The notes under the pieces: model-generated
Told to the model about the DNA's origin: nothing
Database searches by the model: none
The model's input: only the letters and a program-made list of their open reading frames with translations
Shown: in pieces, positions 1 through 7,316 of the stretch
Layout: each line of letters begins with the position of its first letter
Numbering within the stretch: position 1 is the stretch's first letter
Program-made: the position numbers and the translations under genes
NCBI RefSeq assembly: GCF_014673495.1
Contig: NZ_CP051006.1
Span: 4,588,001-4,652,000 of the forward strand
Origin: Streptomyces griseofuscus
GTDB lineage: Bacteria > Actinomycetota > Actinomycetes > Streptomycetales > Streptomycetaceae
Reading direction: 5' to 3'
DNA: 64,000 bases

Positions 1-2
1 TG

Positions 3-272
3 CTGCTGATGGACGAGCCGTGCTCCGCGCTCGACCCGATCTCCACGCTCGCGATCGAGGACCTGATCGGTGAGCTGAAGGAACGGTTCACGATCGTCAT
101 CGTCACGCACAACATGCAGCAGGCGGCGCGCGTCTCCGACCGCACGGCCTTCTTCAACCTCGCCGCGGTCGGCCAGCCCGGCCGGCTGATCGAGATCGAC
201 GACACAGAGCGGATCTTCTCCAACCCGTCGGTCCAGGCGACGGAGGACTACATCTCCGGCCGCTTCGGCTGA
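3..272 (+). CDS. pstB: PstB, phosphate ABC transporter ATPase (C-terminal part)
   Basis: This is the last 89 residues of PstB, the ATPase that powers the high-affinity phosphate importer PstSCAB on the inner face of the membrane; the start lies left of the window. The fragment opens with the Walker B/D-loop stretch LLMDEPCSALDP, continues through the switch histidine in VTHNMQQAARVSD, and ends with the usual PstB tail TEDYISGRFG. pstS, pstC and pstA are expected just upstream. A strong hairpin 53 bp after the stop closes the operon. In Streptomyces this operon belongs to the PhoP regulon (known), but the promoter is not visible here. Its closeness to pit and ppk makes this end of the window a phosphate region. 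Confidence 0.95.
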   Translation: MLMDEPCSALDPISTLAIEDLIGELKERFTIVIVTHNMQQAARVSDRTAFFNLAAVGQPGRLIEIDDTERIFSNPSVQATEDYISGRFG

Positions 273-324
273 TCCCCCGATTTCCTCACCGGTGCTGCAT
301 GGCGGTGCCACCGGGAGGATGCAA

Positions 325-357
325 AGGGCCCGCCCCCGGACTCCGGGGGCGGGCCCT
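325..357 (+). terminator. Terminator after pstB
   Basis: A perfect 15-bp stem (325-339 with 343-357, almost all G/C) closes on a 3-nt loop. There is no long T tract, as usual in Streptomyces. It lies between pstB and the convergent NUDIX remnant, so it can end transcription from both sides. Confidence 0.85.
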
Positions 358-363
358 CGGCGT

Positions 364-700
364 CTACCGGGCCGCGGGCATGTTGCCCTCGCGCCAGTCG
401 TTCACGCGCTTGCGGATGGGAGGGACCATCGGAAGCGAGTCGACTTCCGCGGGCCGGAACCAGCGGACATCCGTGGACTCCTCGGACACGGCCGCCCGCC
501 CGGCCGTCGCCCGCGCCAGGAGGCAGACGGAGAACTCCTGCCGCACCTCGCCGTCGTCGTAGGCGAAGACATGACGCGGGTCGCTGTACGTCCCGACGAT
601 GCCGACGACGCCGTGTGGCCTTTGGCGGAATCTCAAGGGCGTCGGTCTCGCACGCGACAGAGGCCGGCGGCTCGTCCGCTTCGTGGTGACGATTTCCAGT
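364..700 (-). pseudogene. Decayed NUDIX hydrolase
   Basis: The 3' two thirds reads as the C-terminal half of an ADP-ribose-pyrophosphatase-like NUDIX protein (GIVGTYSDPRHVFAYDDGEV, then the EESTDVRWFRPAEV helix and a normal end). Upstream of about position 630 that frame has no NUDIX box. A relic of one appears in a different frame just upstream (EPPASVACETDALEIPPK, resembling the end of the REVxEExG box). So the 5' part, including most of the catalytic box GX5EX7REUXEEXGU, is deleted and a frameshift separates the remaining pieces. An intact member would be about 150-160 residues. It is probably non-functional; a short product starting near 636 would lack catalytic residues. It borders a small HTH-type cluster that is also damaged. 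Confidence 0.75.
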
Positions 701-788
701 AATGGAAACCAAGGGCTCTTGCCGAACGTGCGGCACGCTCGGGACGATCAGTGAGAACGCCCGGGTCCATGTGTGGGAGGAGTCTGCG

Positions 789-983
789 GTGGTAAAGCTG
801 ACGCGGCTGGTAGGTGACTGCGACGAGGACGAGTGTCCGACGCTGTACGCCAACGATCGGGGAACCTTAGTCGTGCAGGGAGGCCTGCTGACCGATCACG
901 GTCGGGAGATCCCCCCGCACGAGGCCCTCGTCGAAGTCCCCTTCGAACTGATCCGAAAGGCTGTCCGTGGCAACCTCGTCTAG
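789..983 (+). CDS. Small acidic protein of an HTH/DUF6879 cluster, with a TTA codon
   Basis: The predicted protein has 64 residues. I chose GTG 789 because GGAGGA lies 7 nt upstream; the resulting N-terminus VVKLTRLVGDCDEDECPTLY fits the small Streptomyces proteins that sit beside HTH-DUF5753 regulators. No catalytic motif is visible; the cluster DCDEDEC is acidic with two cysteines. A TTA leucine codon at 867-869 is in frame, so translation should need the bldA tRNA and be limited to developing or stationary cells. The next gene starts inside this one (15-17 nt overlap), indicating a translationally coupled operon. The function of the family is unknown to me; a regulatory or partner role for the neighbouring DNA-binding protein is inference. 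Confidence 0.65.
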   Translation: MVKLTRLVGDCDEDECPTLYANDRGTLVVQGGLLTDHGREIPPHEALVEVPFELIRKAVRGNLV

Positions 984-1497
984 CCGGACGTTCGGGGAGT
1001 GGTTCACCGCGTTCGAGCGCGAAGCGTTCCGGCTCGAAACGCTGGACGACTACAGCCAGTCGGGAGGAGTCGATGCCTATCAGGCGTTTCTGGCGGGGCG
1101 CGAGCAGCCGGATTCGTACCAGGCAGCCGAATGGCTGACCACGGTGGGGAACGCCACCGAGGCCGGGAAGCGCGTGTATCGCGTTCATGTTCTGTCCCGT
1201 CCGCTCACGGATTATCTCCGGTTCGAGCTGTCCTGGGGATACCGGCGCAACATGACCGCCGGTGAGGAGTTCTTCATCCTCGACGTCACCGACAAGGCGA
1301 ACCCGATCCCGGACGCGCCCGACTTCTGGATGTTCGACAACACGGCCGTGGCAGTGATGTCGTACGACGGTGCCGGTAAATACCTGGGGAGCGAATTCGC
1401 CGAGGAAGACCTGCTTGCCGAGTTCCGGGCCTACCGCGACACCGCGCTGGCGCACGCCGTGCCGTTCGCGGAATGGTGGGCACGGCACGGGGAGTGA
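967..1497 (+). CDS. DUF6879 family protein
   Basis: This 176-residue protein matches the DUF6879 pattern: an N-terminal FGEWFTAFEREAFRLETLDDY helix, then AGKRVYRVHVLSRPLTDYLRFEL, the W/Y-rich middle and the C-terminal AFAEWW-type segment (here VPFAEWWARHG). GTG 967 overlaps the end of the upstream small gene, and its stop overlaps the start of the next HTH gene in a GTGA junction (1494-1497), so the three genes form one coupled unit. Proteins of this family occur beside DUF397/DUF5753 HTH regulators in Streptomyces (known co-occurrence); their biochemical role is not established. It appears complete, although its HTH partner is broken. Confidence 0.8.
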   Translation: MATSSSRTFGEWFTAFEREAFRLETLDDYSQSGGVDAYQAFLAGREQPDSYQAAEWLTTVGNATEAGKRVYRVHVLSRPLTDYLRFELSWGYRRNMTAGEEFFILDVTDKANPIPDAPDFWMFDNTAVAVMSYDGAGKYLGSEFAEEDLLAEFRAYRDTALAHAVPFAEWWARHGE

Positions 1498-2191
1498 ACA
1501 AGGCTGAGCTGGGGTCCGCGCTGCGGGCGCTGCGGCAGGCATCCGGATGGGAAGCCAAGACCGTCGCCCGCAGGGCGGCCATGTCCGGTTCGAAGCTGTC
1601 GAAGATCGAGAACGGCAGCGTGATGCCGAGCGTCGTGGACGTGGACCAGATCCTGACCGCCATAGGGATTTCCGAGGAAATCAAGGCCGAGTACATGTCG
1701 GTCGCCAGGGCGGCGGCGACCGAGGCGACGGCCTGGCGTCTGTACCGGCGGCTCGGATACCACCGGAAGCAGCAGCAGATCCAGGCGATCGAATCCCGTA
1801 CGACTCTGTTGCGGCTCTTTCAACCCTCTCTCGTACCCGGCCTGCTTCAGACGCCGGAATACGTCCAGGCAGTGCTCGGCCGTAAGAATCTCACCGCGGA
1901 CCAACTCGCACGCTCATCTCCGTTTCCCGGATCCCCGGTGTCGATTTCCGTGTCGTGCCGCTTTCGGTGCGTCAGACCGACTTCCCCAGTCACTCGTTCT
2001 CGATCAAGGATGACCGCATGGTGACGGTGGAAACCGTGCACGCGGAGCTTGCGGTGACCGATCCGCGAGACGTCGCCCTCTATATCGAGAAATTCGAGGG
2101 ATTCGCAGCCGCAGCCGTTTCCGGAGATGCCATGCGAAGCATGGTCGAGGAAATCCGCGATCAATTCTTGAGAGAACAGGAAATCGGCTAG
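1494..2191 (+). pseudogene. HTH-DUF5753 regulator with internal deletion and frameshift
   Basis: The N-terminal part is a normal XRE-type HTH (LGSALRALRQASGWEAKTVA, SGSKLSKIENG) followed by the start of the DUF5753 domain (LLRLFQPSLVPGLLQTPEYV). After LTADQLAR at about 1910 the reading frame changes: the expected continuation ISRIPGVDFRVVPLSVRQTD is in another frame and runs cleanly to 2191. About 40-45 residues between the two parts, normally present in this family of about 280 residues, are missing. The deletion is not a multiple of three, so the protein as read is truncated with an unrelated tail. The HTH itself is intact, so a short DNA-binding product is possible. The start overlaps the DUF6879 stop. 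Confidence 0.8.
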
Positions 2192-2252
2192 AGCGGTGCG
2201 CGCGGCCTGTCGAAGATGAGGCGTGTCGGATCAACCGGAGAGAGGAACCCTC

Positions 2253-2693
2253 ATGACTGTGGCCCCTGACCGGCCGGCCGTCGCCCTGCGGCACGGCCGG
2301 GACCTCGTGTCCCCCGAGCTGTTCGAACGGCTGACGGACTTCTGCGCCGAGGAGTACGGGTACGAGCGCTCCCTGGCCGAGCGGATCATGGACGAGGCCC
2401 TGGCGTTCGTGGACGTCATGGGCCGGACCGGCGAGGGCATGTCGCCCTCCAGGGCCGTGGACCCGGGGTGGCACACGTTCAGGCTGCACACCGAGGAGTA
2501 CGACGCGTTCTGCCGGACGCGGTACGGCCGGTTCGTCCATCACACGCCCAAGTCCCGGTACCGGGACAGGGCGACGATGGCGGATGCCGTGGCGCGGATC
2601 CGCGCCCATGGCTTCTCCGTGGACGAATCCCTGTGGGGTACCAGGGCGGACTGCAACGAACCGGCGTGCTGCGGTGACGGCCCCTGCTGCTGA
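2253..2693 (+). CDS. GRDP/DUF1399-like small protein
   Basis: The product has 146 residues; ATG 2253 follows GAGAGGAA at good spacing. The central stretch, SRAVDPGWHTFRLHTEEYDAFC then GRFVHHTP, resembles the 'WH..ML....Y..FC' signature of glycine-rich-domain-like (DUF1399-type) proteins, with a preceding helical segment around residues 20-55. The C-terminus is cysteine-rich (CNEPACCGDGPCC), which could bind metal, but this is inference. No signal peptide is visible, so it is probably cytoplasmic. It stands alone downstream of the broken HTH cluster and just before another short unknown gene on the same strand; no clear promoter or terminator was identified. Confidence 0.6.
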   Translation: MTVAPDRPAVALRHGRDLVSPELFERLTDFCAEEYGYERSLAERIMDEALAFVDVMGRTGEGMSPSRAVDPGWHTFRLHTEEYDAFCRTRYGRFVHHTPKSRYRDRATMADAVARIRAHGFSVDESLWGTRADCNEPACCGDGPCC

Positions 2694-2715
2694 GCCCGTG
2701 GCGACCACCGGAGGG

Positions 2716-3126
2716 ATGAAAGGCCGAGGGCGGGTGACCGCCTTCTCCCTGTTCGGGCCCGTCTTCGGCTACGCGACCACGCTCGTGGAGGACCGGCAGT
2801 TCGCGTATGTGGGGCCGCTGACCCCCGGTGTCGGGTGGCGTCTGCTGTGGCGGATGGCCGAGAGGTGCCACAACGACGGGGTGACGGAGGCCAGGAAGGC
2901 CGAGTGGATCGTGTCGCAGGCGTCCCGGGCGTTCATCTGCGGAAGCGGCGTCGTGGCGAAGCTCTCCGACACCGAGTGGGTGATGGAGCCCGGTGGCTGG
3001 GCCGTGCGGCTGGACGGCTCCTGGTGCAATCAGGACGTCCTGGTCACCGGTGATCTCACGGTGCCGGTGCTCGCGGCCGGGCAGATCGCGGCGAGGCACA
3101 GCCGTTTTCCGCAGTACACCGGCTGA
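2716..3126 (+). CDS. Hypothetical protein, 136 aa
   Basis: I do not recognise the family. The gene runs 22 bp after the previous one on the same strand and has Streptomyces-like codon use to its stop, where a strong bidirectional hairpin follows. The predicted protein is soluble and mixed alpha/beta with several Trp/Cys residues (GVGWRLLWRMAERCHN, WIVSQASRAFICG, WVMEPGGWAVRLDGSWC). The start is uncertain: ATG 2716 sits directly on the GAGGG that could be its ribosome site, and GTG 2698 or GTG 2734 are equally possible. No catalytic motif or membrane segment is seen. Confidence 0.5.
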   Translation: MKGRGRVTAFSLFGPVFGYATTLVEDRQFAYVGPLTPGVGWRLLWRMAERCHNDGVTEARKAEWIVSQASRAFICGSGVVAKLSDTEWVMEPGGWAVRLDGSWCNQDVLVTGDLTVPVLAAGQIAARHSRFPQYTG

Positions 3127-3150
3127 CGTCCCGGCCCGCGGGGGCAGAAA

Positions 3151-3199
3151 AAAGCCCACCCTCTCGTCGGCCCTGCGGCCGGGCGAGAGGGTGGGCAGG
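3151..3199. terminator. Bidirectional terminator between 2716 gene and pit
   Basis: A 13-bp perfect stem (3154-3166 with 3184-3196) has a G/C-rich loop that can itself pair. An A6 run just left of the stem (3148-3153) becomes U6 on the minus-strand transcript, giving a classical intrinsic terminator for pit. It also lies right after the plus-strand gene. Confidence 0.9.
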
Positions 3200-3216
3200 A
3201 GGGGAAGAGAGGACGG

Positions 3217-4215
3217 TCAGAGGACCGTCAGCTTCACCAGGCCGAAGGCCAGTGCGGCGACCAGCGCGGCCGCCGGCATCGTGATGAACCAGCCCAGGAC
3301 GATGTTCTTGGCCACGCCCCAGCGCACCGCGTTCACCCGCTTGGTCGCGCCGACGCCCATGATGGCCGAGGTGATGACATGCGTCGTGGAGATCGGCGCC
3401 TTGAAGAGGTACGCCGTACCGAACATGATCGACGCACCCGTCGCCTCCGCGGCGAAGCCCTGCGGCGGGTCCAGTTCGATGATCTTCCGTCCGAGCGTGC
3501 GCATGATGCGCCAGCCGCCGGCATACGTACCGAGCGACAGCATCATCGCCGAGACCAGCTTCACCCACACCGGGATCGGGTCGTTGAACGTGCCGTGCCC
3601 GGCGATGACCAGGGCCATCACCACGACACCCATCGTCTTCTGGGCGTCCTGGAGACCGTGGCCGAGCGCCATGCCCGCCGCGGAGACCGTCTGCGCTATG
3701 CGGAAGCCCCGCTTGGCCTTGTGCGGATTGGCGCGGCGGAAGAGCCACATGATCAGCAGCATCACGAGGTAGCCGACGATCAGACCGACGACCGGGGACA
3801 GGAACATCGGCACGATGATCTTGTTGACCACACCGTCCCAGTGGACCGCCGTACCGCCCGCGAGCGCCGCCCCCACCAGGCCGCCGAACAGCGCGTGCGA
3901 GGAGGACGAGGGCAGGCCGTAGTACCAGGTGACCAGGTTCCAGGCGATCGCGCCGAGGAGCGCGGCGAAGAGGATCCCCATCCCCGTACCGCCCGACGGC
4001 GTCTCGATCAGCCCCTCGCTGACGGTCTTTGCGACCCCGGAGCCGAGGAACGCGCCGGCGAGGTTCATCACGGCGGCCATCGCCAGCGCCGCCCGCGGGG
4101 TCAGCGCCCGCGTGGACACCGACGTGGCGATCGCGTTCGCCGAGTCGTGGAAGCCGTTGGTATAGGTGAAAAGAAGCGCGACCGCTACGGTCACGACCAG
4201 AGCCAGGGTGTCCAT
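3217..4215 (-). CDS. pit: Low-affinity inorganic phosphate transporter, Pit family
   Basis: This 332-residue integral membrane protein imports phosphate (as a metal-phosphate complex) with protons. The family's N-terminal signature is visible as TNGFHDSANAIATSV near residue 20, and the second repeat has the conserved segment STTHVITSAIMGVGATKR plus the loop SSSSHALFGGLVG. About eight to ten hydrophobic helices can be counted. The start ATG 4215 is 7 bp after the stop of the DUF47 gene, so the two form an operon in the order DUF47-pit. The Streptomyces counterpart is pitH1 (from memory). A canonical terminator follows. Pit complements the high-affinity Pst system at the left edge, working when phosphate is plentiful. 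Confidence 0.93.
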   Translation of the reverse strand: MDTLALVVTVAVALLFTYTNGFHDSANAIATSVSTRALTPRAALAMAAVMNLAGAFLGSGVAKTVSEGLIETPSGGTGMGILFAALLGAIAWNLVTWYYGLPSSSSHALFGGLVGAALAGGTAVHWDGVVNKIIVPMFLSPVVGLIVGYLVMLLIMWLFRRANPHKAKRGFRIAQTVSAAGMALGHGLQDAQKTMGVVVMALVIAGHGTFNDPIPVWVKLVSAMMLSLGTYAGGWRIMRTLGRKIIELDPPQGFAAEATGASIMFGTAYLFKAPISTTHVITSAIMGVGATKRVNAVRWGVAKNIVLGWFITMPAAALVAALAFGLVKLTVL

Positions 4216-4222
4216 CGACGCC

Positions 4223-4843
4223 TCAGGACTCCTTGACGGCGATGGTCTCCACCGTGTTCGCCACGTGCTCGAACGCGTCCGCCGCCTCTTCCAGCACGTC
4301 CACGATCTGCTTGAGCTTCAGCACCTCGATCGCGTCGTACTTGCCGTTGAAGAGGTGCGCCAGCAGCTTGCGGTGGATCTGGTCGGCCTGGTTCTCCAGA
4401 CGGTTGACCTCGATCCAGTACTCGGTGAGGTTGTCCATGGTGCGGAGGTTCGGCATCGCCTCCGCGGTCAGCTCGGCCGCGCGGGCCAGCACCTCGATCT
4501 GCTGCTCGACGCCCTTGGGCAGTTCCTCGACCTGGTACAGGACGACGAGGTCGACGGCCTCCTCCATGAAGTCCATGATGTCGTCCAGGGAACCGGCGAG
4601 GGCGTAGATGTCCTCCCGGTCGAACGGCGTGATGAACGAGGAGTTCAGCTGGTGGAAGATCGCGTGCGTGGCATCGTCACCTGCGTGTTCCGCTGCCCGC
4701 ATACGCTCTGCGATCTCGGCCCGGGCGGAGGAGTCCGCCCCGAGCAGTTCCATCAGGAGTTTCGAGCCGGTGACGATGTTGTCCGCGGAAGCGGCGAACA
4801 TGTCATAGAAGCTCGTCTCCCTGGGGGTCAGACGAAAGCGCAC
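4223..4843 (-). CDS. DUF47/PhoU-like accessory protein of Pit
   Basis: A 206-residue all-helical protein of the DUF47 (TIGR00153/PhoU-like) family. Typical features are the start RFRLTPRETSFYDMFAASADN, the central acidic segment FDREDIYALAGSLDDIMDFMEEAVD, which is the part that coordinates metal clusters in PhoU-like proteins, and the ending EEAADAFEHVANTVETIAVKES. These proteins are paired with Pit transporters and are thought to regulate them (known association; mechanism uncertain). It is the first gene of the DUF47-pit operon. The promoter lies in the 234-bp divergent gap shared with csoR. I looked for PhoP direct repeats in that gap and found none that were convincing. Confidence 0.9.
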   Translation of the reverse strand: MRFRLTPRETSFYDMFAASADNIVTGSKLLMELLGADSSARAEIAERMRAAEHAGDDATHAIFHQLNSSFITPFDREDIYALAGSLDDIMDFMEEAVDLVVLYQVEELPKGVEQQIEVLARAAELTAEAMPNLRTMDNLTEYWIEVNRLENQADQIHRKLLAHLFNGKYDAIEVLKLKQIVDVLEEAADAFEHVANTVETIAVKES

Positions 4844-4999
4844 GTGGGGTCCTCGGGGTGCTTCGGTTTCGGTCAGGCTGATGCTAGGCGCATCATCCGG
4901 CCACGGCTATCGGGCCGCCCTCCAGTGTCGCCCATCGAGCAGAGCGATCATCACGGGGGCGTACCAAGGCCCCCCATACCCAGCAAAATTCGGTACCAT

Positions 5000-5016
5000 A
5001 TACCCAGTAGGGGTAT
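5000..5016 (+). promoter_or_regulatory. CsoR operator
   Basis: The 17-bp element ATACCCAGTAGGGGTAT is an inverted repeat of ATACCC and GGGTAT, the sequence type bound by copper-free CsoR in Streptomyces (known consensus TACCC...GGGTA). It is 62 bp before the csoR start. A second half-site ATACCC lies at 4976-4981. Autoregulation of csoR by copper is the natural reading. Confidence 0.85.
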
Positions 5017-5077
5017 GCCGGGCGATATGTCCCCCGGTGTGTGACCGAGAACACCCGTCCCGAGATGGAGGCCCGCT

Positions 5078-5422
5078 ATGACGACCACCGAGGCCGGCGC
5101 CACGGCACCCTCCGAGCAGACGGAGTGCGGTGAGCACGCCACGCACGGTTACCACAAGCAGAAGGACGAGCACCTCAAGCGGCTGCGCCGGATCGAGGGC
5201 CAGATCCGCGGCCTTCAGCGGATGGTGGACGAGGACACCTACTGCATCGACATACTCACCCAGGTCTCGGCCTCCACCAAGGCGCTCCAGTCCTTCGCGC
5301 TCCAGCTGCTGGAGGAGCATCTGCGGCACTGTGTGGCGGACGCGGCCCTCAAGGGCGGGGACGAGATCGAGGCGAAGGTGGACGAGGCGACGAAGGCGAT
5401 CGGCCGCCTGCTGCGCACCTGA
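5078..5422 (+). CDS. csoR: CsoR, copper-sensing repressor
   Basis: A 114-residue, all-helical tetrameric repressor that leaves DNA on binding Cu(I). The family core is clear: KQKDEHLKRLRRIEGQIRGLQRM followed by the copper ligands Cys56 (TYCIDIL), His81 and Cys85 (HLRHC), with the same spacing as C75/H100/C104 in S. lividans CsoR. A His/Cys-containing N-terminal extension (ECGEHATHGYH) precedes the core. An operator overlaps its promoter region upstream. Genes for a copper P-type ATPase or chaperone are not next to it here, so CsoR acts in trans, as known for Streptomyces. ATG 5078 was taken as the first start after the operator; GAGATGGAGG lies just upstream. Confidence 0.93.
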   Translation: MTTTEAGATAPSEQTECGEHATHGYHKQKDEHLKRLRRIEGQIRGLQRMVDEDTYCIDILTQVSASTKALQSFALQLLEEHLRHCVADAALKGGDEIEAKVDEATKAIGRLLRT

Positions 5423-5438
5423 GGCGCGCTGCGGCGCC

Positions 5439-5609
5439 TCAGCTGTCTCGTTCCTGTCGTTCCACCCGCAGTACCTCGTCGATGCTCTCCAGGCTGAGCC
5501 GGTCCTCGGCGGCCGAGGCCGCGATGATCAGCTCGCCGCACAGCTCGATCTCGGCGAGGGCCACATGGTCCTGAACCGCCGTACCGCCGACCGCCGCCAC
5601 CCGCCTCAC
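5439..5609 (-). CDS. Conserved 56-aa protein
   Basis: This short gene is convergent with csoR (stops 16 bp apart). GTG 5607-5609 is preceded by AGGGAAGAG at ribosome-site distance. The 56-residue product is predicted helical, with a hydrophobic middle (ALAEIELCGELIIAASAAE) and an acidic-amphipathic end (SLESIDEVLRVERQERDS). I do not recognise a named domain. The clean frame, the ribosome site and strong third-position GC support a real gene. It may be transcribed with nothing else: the next minus-strand gene upstream is none, and the lipoprotein gene to its right faces the same way but begins at 6627. Confidence 0.6.
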   Translation of the reverse strand: MRRVAAVGGTAVQDHVALAEIELCGELIIAASAAEDRLSLESIDEVLRVERQERDS

Positions 5610-5760
5610 CTCTTCCCTGACGTCACCGAACTCCTAGGGTAGGAGGCGGTTTACCTACCGCGCATGGCACGGACGGGCTACTTACGGGGTGGCGTCAAGG
5701 GACTAGTACGGGGTCGGCGGCTGGCCGGATCCAGCCCCTGTCAGTCCCTGTCAGGTTCTC

Positions 5761-6627
5761 TCAGGCACCGTCGGTCCCCGCGTCCTCCGCGATACGGCCG
5801 GCGTAGATGTCCCTCTCGTGCGGCAGTGCGACGACGGCGGGGGCGCCGAAGTCGTACAGCAGTGTCGTCGAGGTGACCGCGACGGGCGTCTTCTGCCGGC
5901 CGTTGACGAAGCTGAAGCGCTGACGCAGCTTGCGCAGACGGCCCTGGTCGTCCAGATAGGCGTCGAAGGGCACCTGTTCCGTGGCGAACCCTTTCGCCGC
6001 GGCTGCCAGGGATTTCCGCACGTCCGCGGGCGCGTACCGGGCCGCGCGGGCGAGGTCGGCGGTGCCCCGGTAGTGCCGTACCGGCACGCCGGCCAGCTCG
6101 GTACGGCCGACATAGCTCGCCCGCCGGGTGCCGCGCAGCACCTCGGCGGCGGTGTAAGGGTCGGTGACGCCACCGGTGACCAGATTGCCGTCGGAGAGCG
6201 TGGCCGTCTCCACCCGCACCCATTTGTCGGTGGGCACCCCGGCCCCCCGGTTCTTCATGAACAGGGCGCCGGGCGCGAGGAGTTCGGTGAGCGGGCGGTG
6301 CTCCTCGGCGCCCGCCGGGTCCTCGGGCAGTACGACGGTGAGCCGGCCGAGCCGGTGCACGTAGTCGTAGACCCCCTTGCCGCGGATGGTGACCCGGGTG
6401 CCGCCCGTGGCCATCTCCATGGCGGTGCCTGCCTTGGAGCTGCCCGCGTCGGTCAGCGCCGCGGCGGCGCCGGTCAGCAGGGTGATCGGATCGCCCGCGC
6501 CGCTGCTGACGTCCTCGGCGGGGAGCCCGAGGTCCGAGCAGCCGCCCACGCCCGTGCCCAGCGCGAGCGTGAGGCCCAGCGCGCCGGCCGTTCTGACCGT
6601 GCGCCGTCTGTACTGCCGCCGTTCCAT
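5761..6627 (-). CDS. Putative lipoprotein
   Basis: The protein has 288 residues. The N-terminus carries Arg-rich residues, then a hydrophobic core TAGALGLTLALGTGVGGC ending in a lipobox-like Gly-Gly-Cys, so it is probably exported and lipid-anchored outside the membrane. The mature part (residues 30-288) looks like a two-layer beta-rich carrier fold of the LppX/LprG/LolA type: TAMEMATGGTRVTIRGKGVYDY, then DKWVRVETATLS, GVPVRHYRGTADL and YLDDQGRLRKLRQRFSF strands. A role in binding a lipid or similar ligand is inference from the fold. It is monocistronic between the small genes at 5439 and 6742. Confidence 0.7.
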   Translation of the reverse strand: MERRQYRRRTVRTAGALGLTLALGTGVGGCSDLGLPAEDVSSGAGDPITLLTGAAAALTDAGSSKAGTAMEMATGGTRVTIRGKGVYDYVHRLGRLTVVLPEDPAGAEEHRPLTELLAPGALFMKNRGAGVPTDKWVRVETATLSDGNLVTGGVTDPYTAAEVLRGTRRASYVGRTELAGVPVRHYRGTADLARAARYAPADVRKSLAAAAKGFATEQVPFDAYLDDQGRLRKLRQRFSFVNGRQKTPVAVTSTTLLYDFGAPAVVALPHERDIYAGRIAEDAGTDGA

Positions 6628-6741
6628 CGCCCTGCCTTCCCCCAGCCGGTACGTCCGTTACGGCCCCCCTGTCGTCCGGTTAACGACGAGTAGGGGACTG
6701 CCGTCACGCTCTGCCCTTGGCTTCTCGGTACGGTGGACGGC

Positions 6742-6900
6742 GTGGCGGAGCAGGACGCGCGGGACCCGGACCATCTGACGACGACGACCGAACAGGGCCG
6801 CTTCTGCGTGGCCCACTGCACCTGCGGCTGGCGCGGCCCGGCCCGCAGGGCACGCAGCCAGGCGAGAACGGACGCGACCCGGCACGAGAGCGGCTGCTAG
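6742..6900 (+). CDS. Small cysteine-containing protein, leaderless
   Basis: A 52-residue frame starts at GTG 6742, exactly 7 nt after a TACGGT -10 box (6729-6734), which fits leaderless transcription; there is no ribosome site. The product is VAEQDARDPDHLTTTTEQGR followed by FCVAHCTCGWRGPARRARSQ and a His/Cys end. The CxxxCxC pattern resembles a small metal-binding knuckle, but no family can be named. It ends inside the convergent NUDIX gene: the stops overlap at 6897-6900. Confidence 0.55.
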   Translation: MAEQDARDPDHLTTTTEQGRFCVAHCTCGWRGPARRARSQARTDATRHESGC

Positions 6901-7316
6901 CGCGGAACCCTCGCGATCGCCGCAAGTGCCGGTGGGATCAGGTCTCTGTCGTGGGGATACGTCAGGCGCTCGCGGGCCTCGGCCGGGGGGAGCCAGAGGA
7001 GGGTGGTGACCTCGGCGTTGGGGGTGAAGGAGCCGCCCGTCGACTCGGCCGCCCAGTACGTGACCTCCTTCGGGCGGCCCGCGTGGTCGAGGTAGCGGGC
7101 GGTCGGCAGGGCGGTGCCGAGACGGCAGGTGTGGCCCGTCTCCTCCTCGACCTCGCGCAGCGCGGCCGCCTCGGCGCTCTCGCCCCGCTTCAGCTTCCCC
7201 TTGGGCCAGGACCAGTCGGACCACTTGGGGCGGTAGACCAGGGCCAGTTCGACGGCCCCGGCGGGGGAGCGGCGCCACAGGACGCAGCCCGCGGCCCGTA
7301 CCGGGGTGCCGGTCAT
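6897..7316 (-). CDS. NUDIX hydrolase (MutT-like) of the ppk operon
   Basis: A 139-residue NUDIX protein with a complete catalytic box GKLKRGESAEAAALREVEEETG (G, E, REVxEExG positions all present), so it should hydrolyse a nucleoside-diphosphate-linked substrate with Mg2+. Resemblance to the N-terminal domain of mycobacterial MutT1 (VLWRR..., LVYRPKWSDWSWPKGK) suggests 8-oxo-(d)GTP or diadenosine polyphosphates. Unlike MutT1 there is no C-terminal histidine phosphatase domain. Its ATG overlaps the CHAD gene stop (ATGA), and CHAD overlaps ppk, so the three genes are co-transcribed and point to polyphosphate or nucleotide turnover. Confidence 0.9.
   Translation of the reverse strand: MTGTPVRAAGCVLWRRSPAGAVELALVYRPKWSDWSWPKGKLKRGESAEAAALREVEEETGHTCRLGTALPTARYLDHAGRPKEVTYWAAESTGGSFTPNAEVTTLLWLPPAEARERLTYPHDRDLIPPALAAIARVPR

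Noticed and set aside
4844..5077. PhoP direct repeats (PHO box) before the DUF47-pit operon
   Set aside because: No pair of GTTCACC-like repeats was found in either orientation; the clear element is the CsoR operator.
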